From Sphaerochaeta globosa str. Buddy (GTDB lineage: Bacteria; Spirochaetota; Spirochaetia; Sphaerochaetales; Sphaerochaetaceae): a stretch of DNA of 64,000 bases. Location: contig NC_015152.1 of assembly GCF_000190435.1 (NCBI RefSeq), forward strand, positions 998,458 to 1,062,457, read 5' to 3'. Both the position numbers and the translations under genes were made by a program. Position 1 is the stretch's first letter; every line of letters begins with the position of its first letter. A model generated the notes under the pieces. The model did not search any database and was not told where the DNA came from. It saw nothing but the letters and a program-made list of their open reading frames with translations. Of the stretch, positions 17,160 through 26,699 are shown in pieces.

Positions 17160-18008
17160 ATGCAGATAGAAAAAAGATTCACCCTGCCGAAAATCGGCAT
17201 TTACCTTGTCCTCTTGGTTATGTTGACCTTCACGTTGATGCCGATTTTGTTCATGATCAGCGCATCGATGATGACCAGCCGCCAGATTCTGAAAATGCCT
17301 TACACCTGGATTCCCGATGGCATTGCCTGGGAAAACTTTGCAAAGGCCATCCAAGGCAACGACAAAACCTACATTTTTGTACGCAACATCTCCAACTCGT
17401 TGATCGTGAGCGTCTCGGTTGCCATTTCAACGGTACTTTTGGCCAGCCTTACCGGTTATGGGCTTGCCAAGTTCCGTTTCCGCGGTCGCAATACCGTATT
17501 CATGATGATTATGGCTACGATGATGATCCCTTTCGAAGCCATCATGATCCCGCTGTATATGGTAATTATGACACTGCACATCCAGAACTCCTACATAGGC
17601 TTGATTCTTCCTTTCATGGTAAGTGCTTTTGGTGTTTTTCAGATGAAGCAGTACCTGACAACGTTCCCTGCCGAGTTTCTCGATGCAGCACGCGTGGATG
17701 GTATGGGAGAGTTCGGCATTTATTGGGGTATCGTACTTCCCAACTGCAAGCCGGTCATAGCCACGTTGGCAATCCTTTCATTCCGCAGCCAGTGGGACAA
17801 CCTCTTGTGGCCGCTTTTGGTCAGCCAGAGTGATAAAATGAAGACCATTCCCCAGTACATCTCCTCGTTCGCTCTCGAACGCAGTACCGACGAAGGGGCA
17901 ATGATGGCGGCTGCCTTATTGGCTTCCATCCCGATGTTCATTCTTTTCATGTCGCTGACCAAGTATTTTATCGGTGGATCTGCCGTCTACGAATCAAGAA
18001 AGGGGTAA
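17160..18008 (+). CDS. Sugar ABC transporter permease (MalG/UgpE type)
   Basis: A 282-residue permease with six hydrophobic helices. The EAA loop reads EFLDAARVDGMGEFGIYWGI (about residues 172-191), matching the second subunit of carbohydrate importers. AGGAGG lies just before the ATG in the nine-base gap after the first permease. The stop is followed two bases later by the HAD hydrolase gene. The protein is a typical length and nothing looks broken. Confidence 0.92.
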   Translation: MQIEKRFTLPKIGIYLVLLVMLTFTLMPILFMISASMMTSRQILKMPYTWIPDGIAWENFAKAIQGNDKTYIFVRNISNSLIVSVSVAISTVLLASLTGYGLAKFRFRGRNTVFMMIMATMMIPFEAIMIPLYMVIMTLHIQNSYIGLILPFMVSAFGVFQMKQYLTTFPAEFLDAARVDGMGEFGIYWGIVLPNCKPVIATLAILSFRSQWDNLLWPLLVSQSDKMKTIPQYISSFALERSTDEGAMMAAALLASIPMFILFMSLTKYFIGGSAVYESRKG

Positions 18009-18010
18009 CT

Positions 18011-18862
18011 ATGTACGACCGACTCTGTACCGATTTGGATGCTGCCCACCCCGCCCAAGCGGTGTTGGGTCTGTATGCAGACCGATTGGATCGATTCCCG
18101 CTGGAGAGCTATCAAACCTCTTTGGATCGCTACCTGCTTGTCACCGACAAGCAGGCAGCCCTGGAGGAGGCTAAACGTTTAGGGATGGGCTTTATTCTCT
18201 TTGACACTCACTTCAGTGAACAGTCTCTCTTGGCCCATGCATCCTGGCTCGACTCTCCAATTCCCGCCTCTTGTTCGCTCTTCTTGTTCGATATGGGCAA
18301 CGTTGTCGTGAAGAACATCATGATGCTGGGCAAGATTGCAAAGCGTTACGACCTGGATCGTGAGGAGTTTTTTTCCGATTACCTGCATTATGAGTTCCCC
18401 CTGATGGAAGGCTTTCTCTCCAGTGCAGAGTACTGGCAGCATATCCGAGAGGTATTTGGAGTCAGTGTGGAAGGTGATCCCTTCTACGATGCTTTCGAGC
18501 CTGTATTCAATGATGAGATGGTCACTCTGATCAAAGCACTGCGAAAGGCCGGAAAGCGTGTGGTATGTGCTTCCAACACCATCGATCCCCACTGGCGGAT
18601 CCTCGATGACATGGGAGCCCTATCCCTGTTTGACAAGGTCTATGCTTCGCATCTGATGCATGCCACCAAGCCCTCGAAATACTTCTTTCGGCAGATTCTG
18701 CAAAGCGAAGGCTGCAGATTTGAGGATGCCTATTTCGTCGATGACCATGAACCGAACATCCACAAGGCCCGAAGCTTCGGCCTTGGTAGCCTGCTCTATG
18801 CCGACAAGGGTGGAAGAGGGGCTTCAGAACGCCTCTCTTCTATGTTTGCTTCCTTTCTATAA
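18011..18862 (+). CDS. HAD-family phosphatase with N-terminal extension
   Basis: A 283-residue cytoplasmic hydrolase. The HAD core starts only at residue 91 with FLFDMGNVVV, where Asp94 is the nucleophile and the second aspartate is replaced by the D-x-G-N form found in YihX-like sugar-phosphate phosphatases; motif II is CASNT (near 188) and motif IV is YFVDDHEPNI (near 245), with Lys of KPSKYFF between. The first 90 residues are an extension I do not recognise. It starts two bases after the permease gene, so a sugar-phosphate or related substrate from the imported sugar is likely. It ends six bases inside the end of the facing response-regulator gene. Confidence 0.82.
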   Translation: MYDRLCTDLDAAHPAQAVLGLYADRLDRFPLESYQTSLDRYLLVTDKQAALEEAKRLGMGFILFDTHFSEQSLLAHASWLDSPIPASCSLFLFDMGNVVVKNIMMLGKIAKRYDLDREEFFSDYLHYEFPLMEGFLSSAEYWQHIREVFGVSVEGDPFYDAFEPVFNDEMVTLIKALRKAGKRVVCASNTIDPHWRILDDMGALSLFDKVYASHLMHATKPSKYFFRQILQSEGCRFEDAYFVDDHEPNIHKARSFGLGSLLYADKGGRGASERLSSMFASFL

Positions 18863-19624
18863 GGTACCCAGCTCGTCGCGGAATTGCGTCGGAGTCTTGG
18901 TGGTGAACCGCTTGAAGATCTTGGCGAAGTAGCCCGGGGTGGGGAAGCCGCAACTGGTTGCAATCTCACCGATATTTTTCTTCGGGTCCTTCATCAGTTC
19001 AACCGACTTGTTGACTCTCCAAGCATTGAGGTATTGCAGGAAGTTCAATCCTGTCACCTCCTTGAACAAACGGGAGAGGTGGCTCTCGCTCAGTTCAAGG
19101 TAGGAAGCGGCTTCCTGCAGACCGACGGGGTTTGCAAAGTTGTCTGCAATGAAGGCAATGGTCGCATCGATGACATGGTTGTTCACATTGCGCGGCAGGG
19201 CGATAAGTTCATTCGTCGTGTTTGTACTCTTTTTCAATTGCTCAAAATCCTTGTCCTCTTCCTGGATTTTCTTAACCAGGGAGGCAAGGGTCTCCTCAAG
19301 TTCCTCATCATCGATAGGCTTGAGCAGGTAGTCGAAAACGCCGAGACGAATAGCCTGTTTCATATAGTTGAAGTCTGTATGGCCGGTCAGGATGACTGCG
19401 TGGTTGATCGGACAATGGCTGAGCATAGTAAGTCCGTCCTGAGCTGGAAGACGGATGTCGGTGATAACGATGTCCGGTTCGACACGCTTGATCAGCTGCT
19501 CTCCTTCCAATCCATCGGCGGCGGTCCCTACCAGGGTGAGCCCCAGCAGTTCCCAGCGGATCGAGGATACAATTTCCTCACGGACGATTTGTTCATCTTC
19601 TACAAATACTACACTATAGCTCAT
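18857..19624 (-). CDS. AraC-type response regulator (YesN-like)
   Basis: A 255-residue regulator. Residues 1-120 are a receiver domain with acidic residues in FVEDEQ (Glu9, Asp10), phospho-acceptor Asp56 in VITDIRLP, and the LLKPIDD lysine; residues about 155-255 form an AraC-type pair of helix-turn-helix motifs with the LSESHLSRLFKEVTG and IATSCGFPTPGYFAKIFKR elements. The gene follows the sensor kinase with three bases between, so the pair is co-expressed. It faces the sugar importer operon tail to tail and probably activates it in response to extracellular sugar. Confidence 0.92.
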   Translation of the reverse strand: MSYSVVFVEDEQIVREEIVSSIRWELLGLTLVGTAADGLEGEQLIKRVEPDIVITDIRLPAQDGLTMLSHCPINHAVILTGHTDFNYMKQAIRLGVFDYLLKPIDDEELEETLASLVKKIQEEDKDFEQLKKSTNTTNELIALPRNVNNHVIDATIAFIADNFANPVGLQEAASYLELSESHLSRLFKEVTGLNFLQYLNAWRVNKSVELMKDPKKNIGEIATSCGFPTPGYFAKIFKRFTTKTPTQFRDELGTL

Positions 19625-19627
19625 CGC

Positions 19628-21394
19628 TTATTTCCTCTCTTTTGAGTCGTCCGGGAATGATATGTTCACCGTCGTACCTTCACCGACCTTGCTGGTCAGC
19701 GAAAAGGTCATCTGCTTACCATAGGTAAGGAACAATCTCCTATATACATTGTATACACCAACGTGTGTCGAGTTGGCAAGTTCATCAAGGTCGTCAGGCA
19801 GTGTTCCCTTAGCAAATCCTACGCCATTATCCTCGATGGTGATGAAAACACGGCTGGAGAGTTTTACTATTCGCACCGAGAGCGTCCACTCTCCGGTTTT
19901 TGGCTCAAGACCGTGGATGATGGCATTTTCCACCAACGGTTGGATGATGAGCTTCGGGGTCTTGATCGAGGCACAGCTGGGATCGAGGTACGTCTGTACC
20001 TTTAGTTTCGAGCCAAAACGCAATCGCTGGATGGTAAGGTAGGAGTCGATGAGGGCCATGCTCTGTTCGAGGGTGCATTCACTCTCATGGTTGTCGATCG
20101 TGGAACGCAACAGTTTGCCCAGCTTCACGGTTATGGTGTAGATGTCCTCTTCTCCATGCAGTCGTGCAAGTGCTTTGATGGTATTGAGCGTATTGAACAG
20201 GAAGTGCGGATTCATCTGGCTTTCCAGAGCCTTGCGTTCGGCTTCGCTGAGTTTTTCCTGCTCTTCACGGGTGAGTTCGAGCAGGCTTACGATCTGCTTG
20301 ACCATGATATTGAAGGAGTGTTCGAGCTGGGCGAACTCCCAAATCCTGCTCTTGACTTCCTTGGTTTGCAGGTTGCCCCGTTCCACCTCTCCCATACGAT
20401 AGGCAAGATCCCGGATAGGTTGGGCTATTGAGCGCGAGAAGAGGAAGGAAAGTCCCATAGCCAGCAGGGTTCCTACTGCCATGGTGAGGGTGAATGCATA
20501 CAGAAGCCGGTCCAGACTTTCCTGGAAGGGGGCGGCACTGACACTTCCTGCCAGATGCAAATTTGTCCCTTGGATGGGTAGTAGGGAAACTATCGAGGAT
20601 CCTGTCTGCATGGTCCTACGCGAGTAATCTCCTTTGAGTTGCGATAAGGCGGGGAATTTGTCAAAGGTCCCATAGTGATCGGTGTGTACAAGGCTTGTGG
20701 CGTAGAAGTCTCGGTTGTCGATCAAAAGCACATCACTGAGCAACCGTTCAGTATTTACCAGGCTGCTCAGGGCTTCGGCAAAGATGTCAATGACCAGGTA
20801 TCCAAGGTTGGTCCCCTCGCTGTCATAGATCCGCCGTAAAATTGAGGCAACCACCTGTCTGCCGTTCTCTGCCATCCGGTGGCCCCGGATGCTGACGATA
20901 CTTGCAGTAGGGGAAATATTGGCATTCTGGCTGATGATTGAGTTCATATCCCAGTCGTTTCCGTGGTAGCGCAGATCATATACTTCGGGGAAGGTGTGCG
21001 TGCTTACCCGCACCCGACCTGCATTGCTGACAATATTGGCGCTTGCGAGATAGGTATCGCCGCGCATGACGCTGAACAGCAGTTGGTAGAGGTCTCGGCT
21101 TTCATGTGAGTTTGCATCCAGCTTGTCCTCTTCCATGATGCGTACAATGAGAGGGTCGGTGGAGAGTTGATACGCCTTGTGTCGGTAGCTTTCCAGGACC
21201 GAGGAAACCTTGGCCGCATCGGTGATAACGAGATTCATTGTCTGCTCGGTAAGGTACCTCTCTTGGTTTCTTCCCCTGATTAGTGCATAATAGGCAGAAA
21301 AGAGGCCGAGCGGGACTATGAGGACGATCAGGAAGTAGATGAGTAGTCTTCCGAAGAGCGTTCGGTTTCTCCAGAAGTAAGGCTTGCTATTCAT
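19628..21394 (-). CDS. Sensor histidine kinase (YesM-like)
   Basis: A membrane sensor kinase of about 588 residues. I take the ATG at 21394, where the protein opens with a short cytoplasmic tail and a strong transmembrane helix (LLIYFLIVLIVPLGLFSAYYAL); the frame stays open to 21571 but that part overlaps the ilv promoter region and looks non-coding. A periplasmic sensor region follows, a second helix (FTLTMAVGTLLAMGLSFLF), a HAMP segment, then the His_kinase block ESQMNPHFLFNTLN with the phosphorylated histidine, and an HATPase_c domain with NAIIHG and DNGVGF. Ribosome binding signal is weak. It is the partner of the YesN-like regulator. Confidence 0.88.
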   Translation of the reverse strand: MNSKPYFWRNRTLFGRLLIYFLIVLIVPLGLFSAYYALIRGRNQERYLTEQTMNLVITDAAKVSSVLESYRHKAYQLSTDPLIVRIMEEDKLDANSHESRDLYQLLFSVMRGDTYLASANIVSNAGRVRVSTHTFPEVYDLRYHGNDWDMNSIISQNANISPTASIVSIRGHRMAENGRQVVASILRRIYDSEGTNLGYLVIDIFAEALSSLVNTERLLSDVLLIDNRDFYATSLVHTDHYGTFDKFPALSQLKGDYSRRTMQTGSSIVSLLPIQGTNLHLAGSVSAAPFQESLDRLLYAFTLTMAVGTLLAMGLSFLFSRSIAQPIRDLAYRMGEVERGNLQTKEVKSRIWEFAQLEHSFNIMVKQIVSLLELTREEQEKLSEAERKALESQMNPHFLFNTLNTIKALARLHGEEDIYTITVKLGKLLRSTIDNHESECTLEQSMALIDSYLTIQRLRFGSKLKVQTYLDPSCASIKTPKLIIQPLVENAIIHGLEPKTGEWTLSVRIVKLSSRVFITIEDNGVGFAKGTLPDDLDELANSTHVGVYNVYRRLFLTYGKQMTFSLTSKVGEGTTVNISFPDDSKERK

Positions 21395-21486
21395 AAAAGT
21401 AGTGTATCTGCAATGCAGACTGAGAGCAAGAACTTCTATTTGTGGGAATTTTTTCTGCATAAAGATACTGTTTTTTGTATAAAGGG

Positions 21487-21516
21487 TTGACAGAAATCCT
21501 AAAAGAGAGCTACAAA
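21487..21516 (+). promoter_or_regulatory. Candidate promoter of the ilv-leu operon
   Basis: TTGACA (21487-21492) and TACAAA (21511-21516) are 18 bases apart, about 40-65 bases upstream of the leader peptide start at 21555. The -35 matches consensus fully and the -10 only in part. A small hairpin AACGGC/GCCGTT at 21522-21538 lies between promoter and leader peptide. Confidence 0.55.
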
Positions 21517-21554
21517 CAAGAAACGGCCCATCGCCGTTCATTGAGGAGAGTATC

Positions 21555-21755
21555 GTGAACGCGTTCACCAAGCAGGTGCCATCAATGCACCGGACAGCAG
21601 AGAGGAAAGGAAAGATACAGGACTGCTCTCAGTTCTGCTTTGCCACATCTGATTCTTCAAGCTCCAACCTCTTGCTTCTTGTACGCATCAACCTCCTCCC
21701 CCTCATTACTCTCATCACCCTCCTATTCATCGTAGTAAGCCTAATTATTCTCTGA
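21555..21755 (+). CDS. Branched-chain amino acid operon leader peptide
   Basis: A GTG-initiated frame of 66 codons with a good ribosome site (GAGGAG six bases upstream). Residues 39-66 contain 12 Leu, 6 Ile and 3 Val in 28 positions, including four consecutive leucines, and stop right at the base of a stable hairpin (21754-21794). The next gene is ilvN, first of nine branched-chain amino acid genes. This is the layout of a translation-coupled attenuator: ribosomes slowed by shortage of Leu, Ile or Val would change downstream RNA folding. The first 38 residues (Ser, Lys, Cys rich) are unexplained, and the peptide is longer than the roughly 30-residue enterobacterial ilv leaders. It has no other recognisable function. 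Confidence 0.82.
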   Translation: MNAFTKQVPSMHRTAERKGKIQDCSQFCFATSDSSSSNLLLLVRINLLPLITLITLLFIVVSLIIL

Positions 21756-21822
21756 CCACGGCTGCAGAGTGAGATACCTGCATGGACCGTGGTCGAAGAG
21801 CCCCCAAACAAAACCTGGGGAG
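21754..21822 (+). promoter_or_regulatory. Attenuator RNA structures between leader peptide and ilvN
   Basis: GACCACGG (21754-21761) pairs with CCGTGGTC (21787-21794), and inside it TGCAG (21763-21767) with CTGCA (21778-21782). A second small stem is CCCCA (21802-21806) with TGGGG (21816-21820). The GGGGAG at 21817-21822 can instead pair with CTCCCC at 21696-21701, which falls in leucine codons 48-50 of the leader, giving mutually exclusive folds controlled by ribosome position. No long T-run follows, so termination may be Rho-assisted or control may act on ilvN translation. Confidence 0.6.
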
Positions 21823-21866
21823 CAGTCGTTTATACCCAAGCACCATACGAAGGAGAGCAACAGCAT

Positions 21867-22397
21867 ATGAATAGTTCAGAAAACCGCTACACACTGGCCA
21901 TCCTGGTCAACAACCAACCTGGTGTGTTGATGCGCGTCGTCTCCCTCTTTTCCCGCAGGGGCTACAATATCGACAGCCTTTCGGTTGGCGAGACTGAAAA
22001 AGAGGATGTCAGCCGAATCACCATCGTGGTCAGCGGCGACCGTCCGGTAGTCGAGCAGATAAAAAAACAGGTGGGCAAGCTTATCGACGTCAAACGGGTC
22101 TATGAAATGACCCAGACGCGCAGCCTGCAGCGTGAATTGGTCATGGTCAAGGTTTCGACCAAGAGCGAAAGCCGCTCGCAGGTAGTGGAGCTGGCCCAAA
22201 TCTTCAAGGCGAAAATCATCGATGTCACCGCTATGACGGTGTCCCTGGAGATGACCGGAAGCTTGGATAAGATCCAATCCTTCCTCGATCTCATGATGCC
22301 GTACGGCATTGTCGAAATGGCCAGAACGGGTATTACGGCTCTGGAGCGTGGCTCGCGCGCTCTCAGTTCGATCAGTTACAGCGAGGATGAAGTTTGA
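21867..22397 (+). CDS. ilvN: Acetolactate synthase small (regulatory) subunit
   Basis: A 176-residue protein, starting at 21867 with AAGGAGAG upstream; the frame is open earlier but that part belongs to the attenuator. The N-terminal ACT domain (YTLAILVNNQPGVLMRVVSLFSRRGYNIDSLSVG) senses valine, and the C-terminal half is the ALS_ss_C domain. It activates the catalytic subunit and gives feedback inhibition. Unusually, its partner ilvB is the last gene of the operon, almost 9 kb downstream, rather than adjacent. Confidence 0.94.
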   Translation: MNSSENRYTLAILVNNQPGVLMRVVSLFSRRGYNIDSLSVGETEKEDVSRITIVVSGDRPVVEQIKKQVGKLIDVKRVYEMTQTRSLQRELVMVKVSTKSESRSQVVELAQIFKAKIIDVTAMTVSLEMTGSLDKIQSFLDLMMPYGIVEMARTGITALERGSRALSSISYSEDEV

Positions 22398-22426
22398 ACG
22401 CAACGCCCCAAGGGCGCTTACCATAA

Positions 22427-23449
<1,023 letters not shown>

Positions 23450-23481
23450 CATAAAAAATTTTCACTACCGGGAAGGACACT

Positions 23482-25095
23482 ATGGAAAAAGACAGAATCT
23501 ATATCTTCGATACCACACTCAGAGACGGCGAACAGGCTCCAGGCTACAGCATGAACCTTGATGAAAAAATTCGCATGGCCCTACAGCTAGAGGCCCTGGG
23601 CGTGGATATCCTGGAAGCTGGGTTTGCCATAGCGTCCCCCGGCGATTTTGCCAGCGTGCAGGCGATCAGCAAGGAGCTCAAGCAGACGGTGGTCGCCTCC
23701 CTTTCACGAGCATTGGAAAAGGATATCGATGCTGCGTGGGAGTCCGTCAAGTATGCCAAGCGGCCCAGGATTCATACCTTTCTGGCTACCAGCGACCTGC
23801 ATCTGCAGTACAAGCTGAAGATGAGCCGTGAGGATGCCCTTGCAAAAGCAAAGGCAATGGTTGCGTATGCACGCAACCTGAATGACGACGTTGAATTCTC
23901 CCTGGAAGATGCCACCCGGACCGATTTGGACTATATGTGCAGGGTGGTGGAAGCAGTCATTCAAGCAGGGGCGAATGTAGTAAATCTGCCCGATACTGTA
24001 GGATACTCCACTCCCGATGACATGACCCGTATGGTCAGTGCTGTTATGAACAGAGTGCCGAACATCGACAAGGCCATTATTGCCGTACACTGTCACAACG
24101 ACCTCGGCTTGGCGGTTGCCAATACCCTTGCCGGATTGAAAGCCGGTGCCAGGCAGGCGGAGTGCACGATGTGTGGTATTGGTGAACGGGCGGGAAATGC
24201 TGCATTGGAAGAGCTGGTGATGGGTATCCGTACCCGTAGCGATGAGTATCCTTACAGCCACAACATCAAGACCGAGGAAATCATCCGATCCTCACGCCTG
24301 CTCACCCAGATCACCGGCGTTAAGCCGAATCCTTCAAAAGCCATCGTCGGTGCCAATGCCTTTGCCCATGAGAGCGGTATTCACCAACACGGTATGATGG
24401 CCAACAGCCTCACCTATGAAATCATGACCCCTGAAAGCGTCGGTGTGATGAACACCAGTTTGGTGCTGGGAAAGCACAGCGGTCAGCACGCCTTTGAGAA
24501 GCGCATTGCAGACCTTGGCTATACGCTGGGTAAAGAGGAAGCCATAGCCCTCTTCGCCGAATTCAAGAACCTTGCCGACCGCAAGAAGACCATTACCGAT
24601 CGCGACATCATTGCTTTGGTGGAGAACGCAAGCCAGAGCACACCGATCATCTGGGAACTGGACAGTTTTGTGGTCAACAGCGGCAATATGATGACCAGTA
24701 CCGCCTGCGTCACCCTGCGTAAGGGTGAGAAAAAGTTCCAGGAAGTGGCCTGCGGAACCGGCCCGGTGTATGCTTCTTTGAGGGCAGTGGAGAAAATCAT
24801 CCGCCATCCCTTCAGTCTTGAGGACTACAGCCTGCAGGCCGTGACCGAGCATCGCGATGCCCTTGGCGAAGTCTTTGTGAAGATCAGCGATGGAAGGGGC
24901 ATCTATCGCGGAAGAGGCGTGAGTACCGACATCATCGAGGCTTCCATCCTTTCCTGTCTTGCAGCGGTGAACCGCATGCTTGACGAAAAGGTTGCTCCTA
25001 GCAGTGGAAGCCTGAAGCCGACCAGTCCTACGAATTTTGAGAATGACATGCTCAGCACGCACTCCGACAAGAAAAAGGAGAGAAGCGATGCGTAA
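23482..25095 (+). CDS. leuA: 2-isopropylmalate synthase
   Basis: A 537-residue enzyme of the DRE-TIM family that condenses acetyl-CoA with 2-ketoisovalerate, the first step of leucine synthesis. DTTLRDGEQAPG at residues 10-21 supplies the catalytic Arg and metal-binding Asp; HCHNDLGLAVAN holds the metal-binding histidines; the SGIHQHG motif follows. The C-terminal allosteric domain for leucine feedback (from about residue 390) is present. Ends with ATGCGTAA overlap into cimA. Confidence 0.94.
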   Translation: MEKDRIYIFDTTLRDGEQAPGYSMNLDEKIRMALQLEALGVDILEAGFAIASPGDFASVQAISKELKQTVVASLSRALEKDIDAAWESVKYAKRPRIHTFLATSDLHLQYKLKMSREDALAKAKAMVAYARNLNDDVEFSLEDATRTDLDYMCRVVEAVIQAGANVVNLPDTVGYSTPDDMTRMVSAVMNRVPNIDKAIIAVHCHNDLGLAVANTLAGLKAGARQAECTMCGIGERAGNAALEELVMGIRTRSDEYPYSHNIKTEEIIRSSRLLTQITGVKPNPSKAIVGANAFAHESGIHQHGMMANSLTYEIMTPESVGVMNTSLVLGKHSGQHAFEKRIADLGYTLGKEEAIALFAEFKNLADRKKTITDRDIIALVENASQSTPIIWELDSFVVNSGNMMTSTACVTLRKGEKKFQEVACGTGPVYASLRAVEKIIRHPFSLEDYSLQAVTEHRDALGEVFVKISDGRGIYRGRGVSTDIIEASILSCLAAVNRMLDEKVAPSSGSLKPTSPTNFENDMLSTHSDKKKERSDA

Positions 25096-26680
25096 GATTG
25101 CACTGTTTGACTCCACCCTGCGCGATGGCAGCCAAGCGGAGGGAATAAGCTTTTCCGTTGAGGACAAGCTCAAGATTGTCCAGGCTCTCGACACCTTGGG
25201 TGTTGCATACATCGAGGCGGGAAATCCCGGCTCGAATCCGAAGGATTTGGAGTTTTTCTTCCGATCCAAGGAGTTGACGCTGCAGCACTCCAAACTGGTT
25301 GCCTTCGGTTCCACCCGAAGAAGGAATACCAAAGCCGAGGAAGATCCGAATCTGAAGAGCCTGGTCAATGCAGGCACCTCCTACGTTGCCATTTTCGGCA
25401 AGAGCTGGGACTTTCATGTGACGGATATCATCCGTACCACGCTTGAGGAAAACCTTTCGATGATTGAGGACTCGATCCGATTCATCACCGAAAGCGGTTC
25501 TGAGGTGTTTTTCGATGCAGAGCACTATTTCGATGGGTACCTTTCCAACAAGGAGTATGCCCTCGATTCCCTTCGTGCAGCCCTTCGCGGTGGTGCTACG
25601 ACGCTGGTTCTCTGTGAAACACGAGGGGGCCTTATCAGCTCCGAGGTGAAACGGATTACCCAGGAGACGATGGCTTTGTTTCCCGGTGTTGATTTCGGCA
25701 TTCACACCCACGACGACGTTGGTTGTGCCGTAGCTTCCTCGATTGCCGCCGTGGAGGCGGGTGTGGTCCAGGTGCAGGGCACCCTGCTGGGTTTCGGGGA
25801 GCGATGCGGAAATGCCAACCTTGCTTCGGTTGCAGGAATCCTGGGAACCAAATTGGGCTGCGACTGCCTGTGCGGTGAGAACCTGGAACGATTGACAAGT
25901 GTATGCCGCAGGGTGGCGGAAGTTGCCAATGTACGCATTGCAGGTAGTTCCCCTTTCATAGGCAAAAGTGCTTTCGCCCACAAAGGCGGTATGCATATCG
26001 ATGGAGTGCAGAAGAATCCGCTCTCCTTCGAGCATATTGATCCGATGGAAGTCGGCAATGAACGCAGGCTTTTGATGAGCGAAGTGGCCGGTAGGGCTCT
26101 GATGCTCAAGCGCATTGCCCGTATTGCCCCGAATTTGGATAAGGATGATCCGGTCACCGTCAGCCTGATGGATGAGCTGAAGCATCTTGAATCAGAAGGC
26201 TATCAATTCGAGGGCGCCGAAAGCTCCTTTGACTTGGTGATCAGAAGGCATCTGAAAATGTACCGCCCCTATTTCAGCCTGGTGCATTACCAGACCATCG
26301 GAAGCAGTCCCTATGCCGACCCGCACAGCGATGCAACCCATGCTGCAGTGGTAAAGGTGAAGGTGAAAGGCGAAAGTGCCATCACAGCCGCCGAGGGTGA
26401 AGGTCCGGTCAACGCACTGGACCGGGCACTGAGAAAAGTGCTTGAGCAATTCTATCCGACGCTCAAGAGTGTGTACCTTACGGACTACAAAGTACGGGTG
26501 CTCGACTCTGCAGGTGCCACCGCTTCAAAGGTCAGGGTTCTCATTGAATCCTCCGACGGCAAGCAGAGCTGGTCCACCATCGGGGTGAGCAAGGACATCA
26601 TCGAGGCAAGCTGGTTTGCACTCAGTGATAGTATTGAATATAAATTAATCGCAGATGGCGTTGAGCCATCGGGCGAATGA
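25088..26680 (+). CDS. cimA: (R)-citramalate synthase
   Basis: A 530-residue DRE-TIM family enzyme paralogous to LeuA. The start at 25088 has AAGGAG seven bases upstream and overlaps the leuA end by eight bases. The distinguishing CimA pattern [24 protein letters not shown] at the N terminus, with [12 protein letters not shown] metal site and [12 protein letters not shown] later, separates it from isopropylmalate and homocitrate synthases. It joins acetyl-CoA and pyruvate to citramalate, which LeuCDB then turn into 2-oxobutyrate, the isoleucine precursor, without threonine deaminase. The C-terminal regulatory domain is present, probably for isoleucine feedback. Confidence 0.92.
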   Translation: MRKIALFDSTLRDGSQAEGISFSVEDKLKIVQALDTLGVAYIEAGNPGSNPKDLEFFFRSKELTLQHSKLVAFGSTRRRNTKAEEDPNLKSLVNAGTSYVAIFGKSWDFHVTDIIRTTLEENLSMIEDSIRFITESGSEVFFDAEHYFDGYLSNKEYALDSLRAALRGGATTLVLCETRGGLISSEVKRITQETMALFPGVDFGIHTHDDVGCAVASSIAAVEAGVVQVQGTLLGFGERCGNANLASVAGILGTKLGCDCLCGENLERLTSVCRRVAEVANVRIAGSSPFIGKSAFAHKGGMHIDGVQKNPLSFEHIDPMEVGNERRLLMSEVAGRALMLKRIARIAPNLDKDDPVTVSLMDELKHLESEGYQFEGAESSFDLVIRRHLKMYRPYFSLVHYQTIGSSPYADPHSDATHAAVVKVKVKGESAITAAEGEGPVNALDRALRKVLEQFYPTLKSVYLTDYKVRVLDSAGATASKVRVLIESSDGKQSWSTIGVSKDIIEASWFALSDSIEYKLIADGVEPSGE

Positions 26681-26699
26681 GAGTAAGGAGAATTTCCCT

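Noticed and set aside
21789-21866. In-frame extension of ilvN upstream to 21789
   Set aside because: The ribosome site and ACT-domain start support 21867; the extension is attenuator RNA.
21540-21866. T-box riboswitch before ilvN
   Set aside because: No T-box consensus sequence or specifier stem was found, while the leader peptide with Leu/Ile/Val codons explains the region better.
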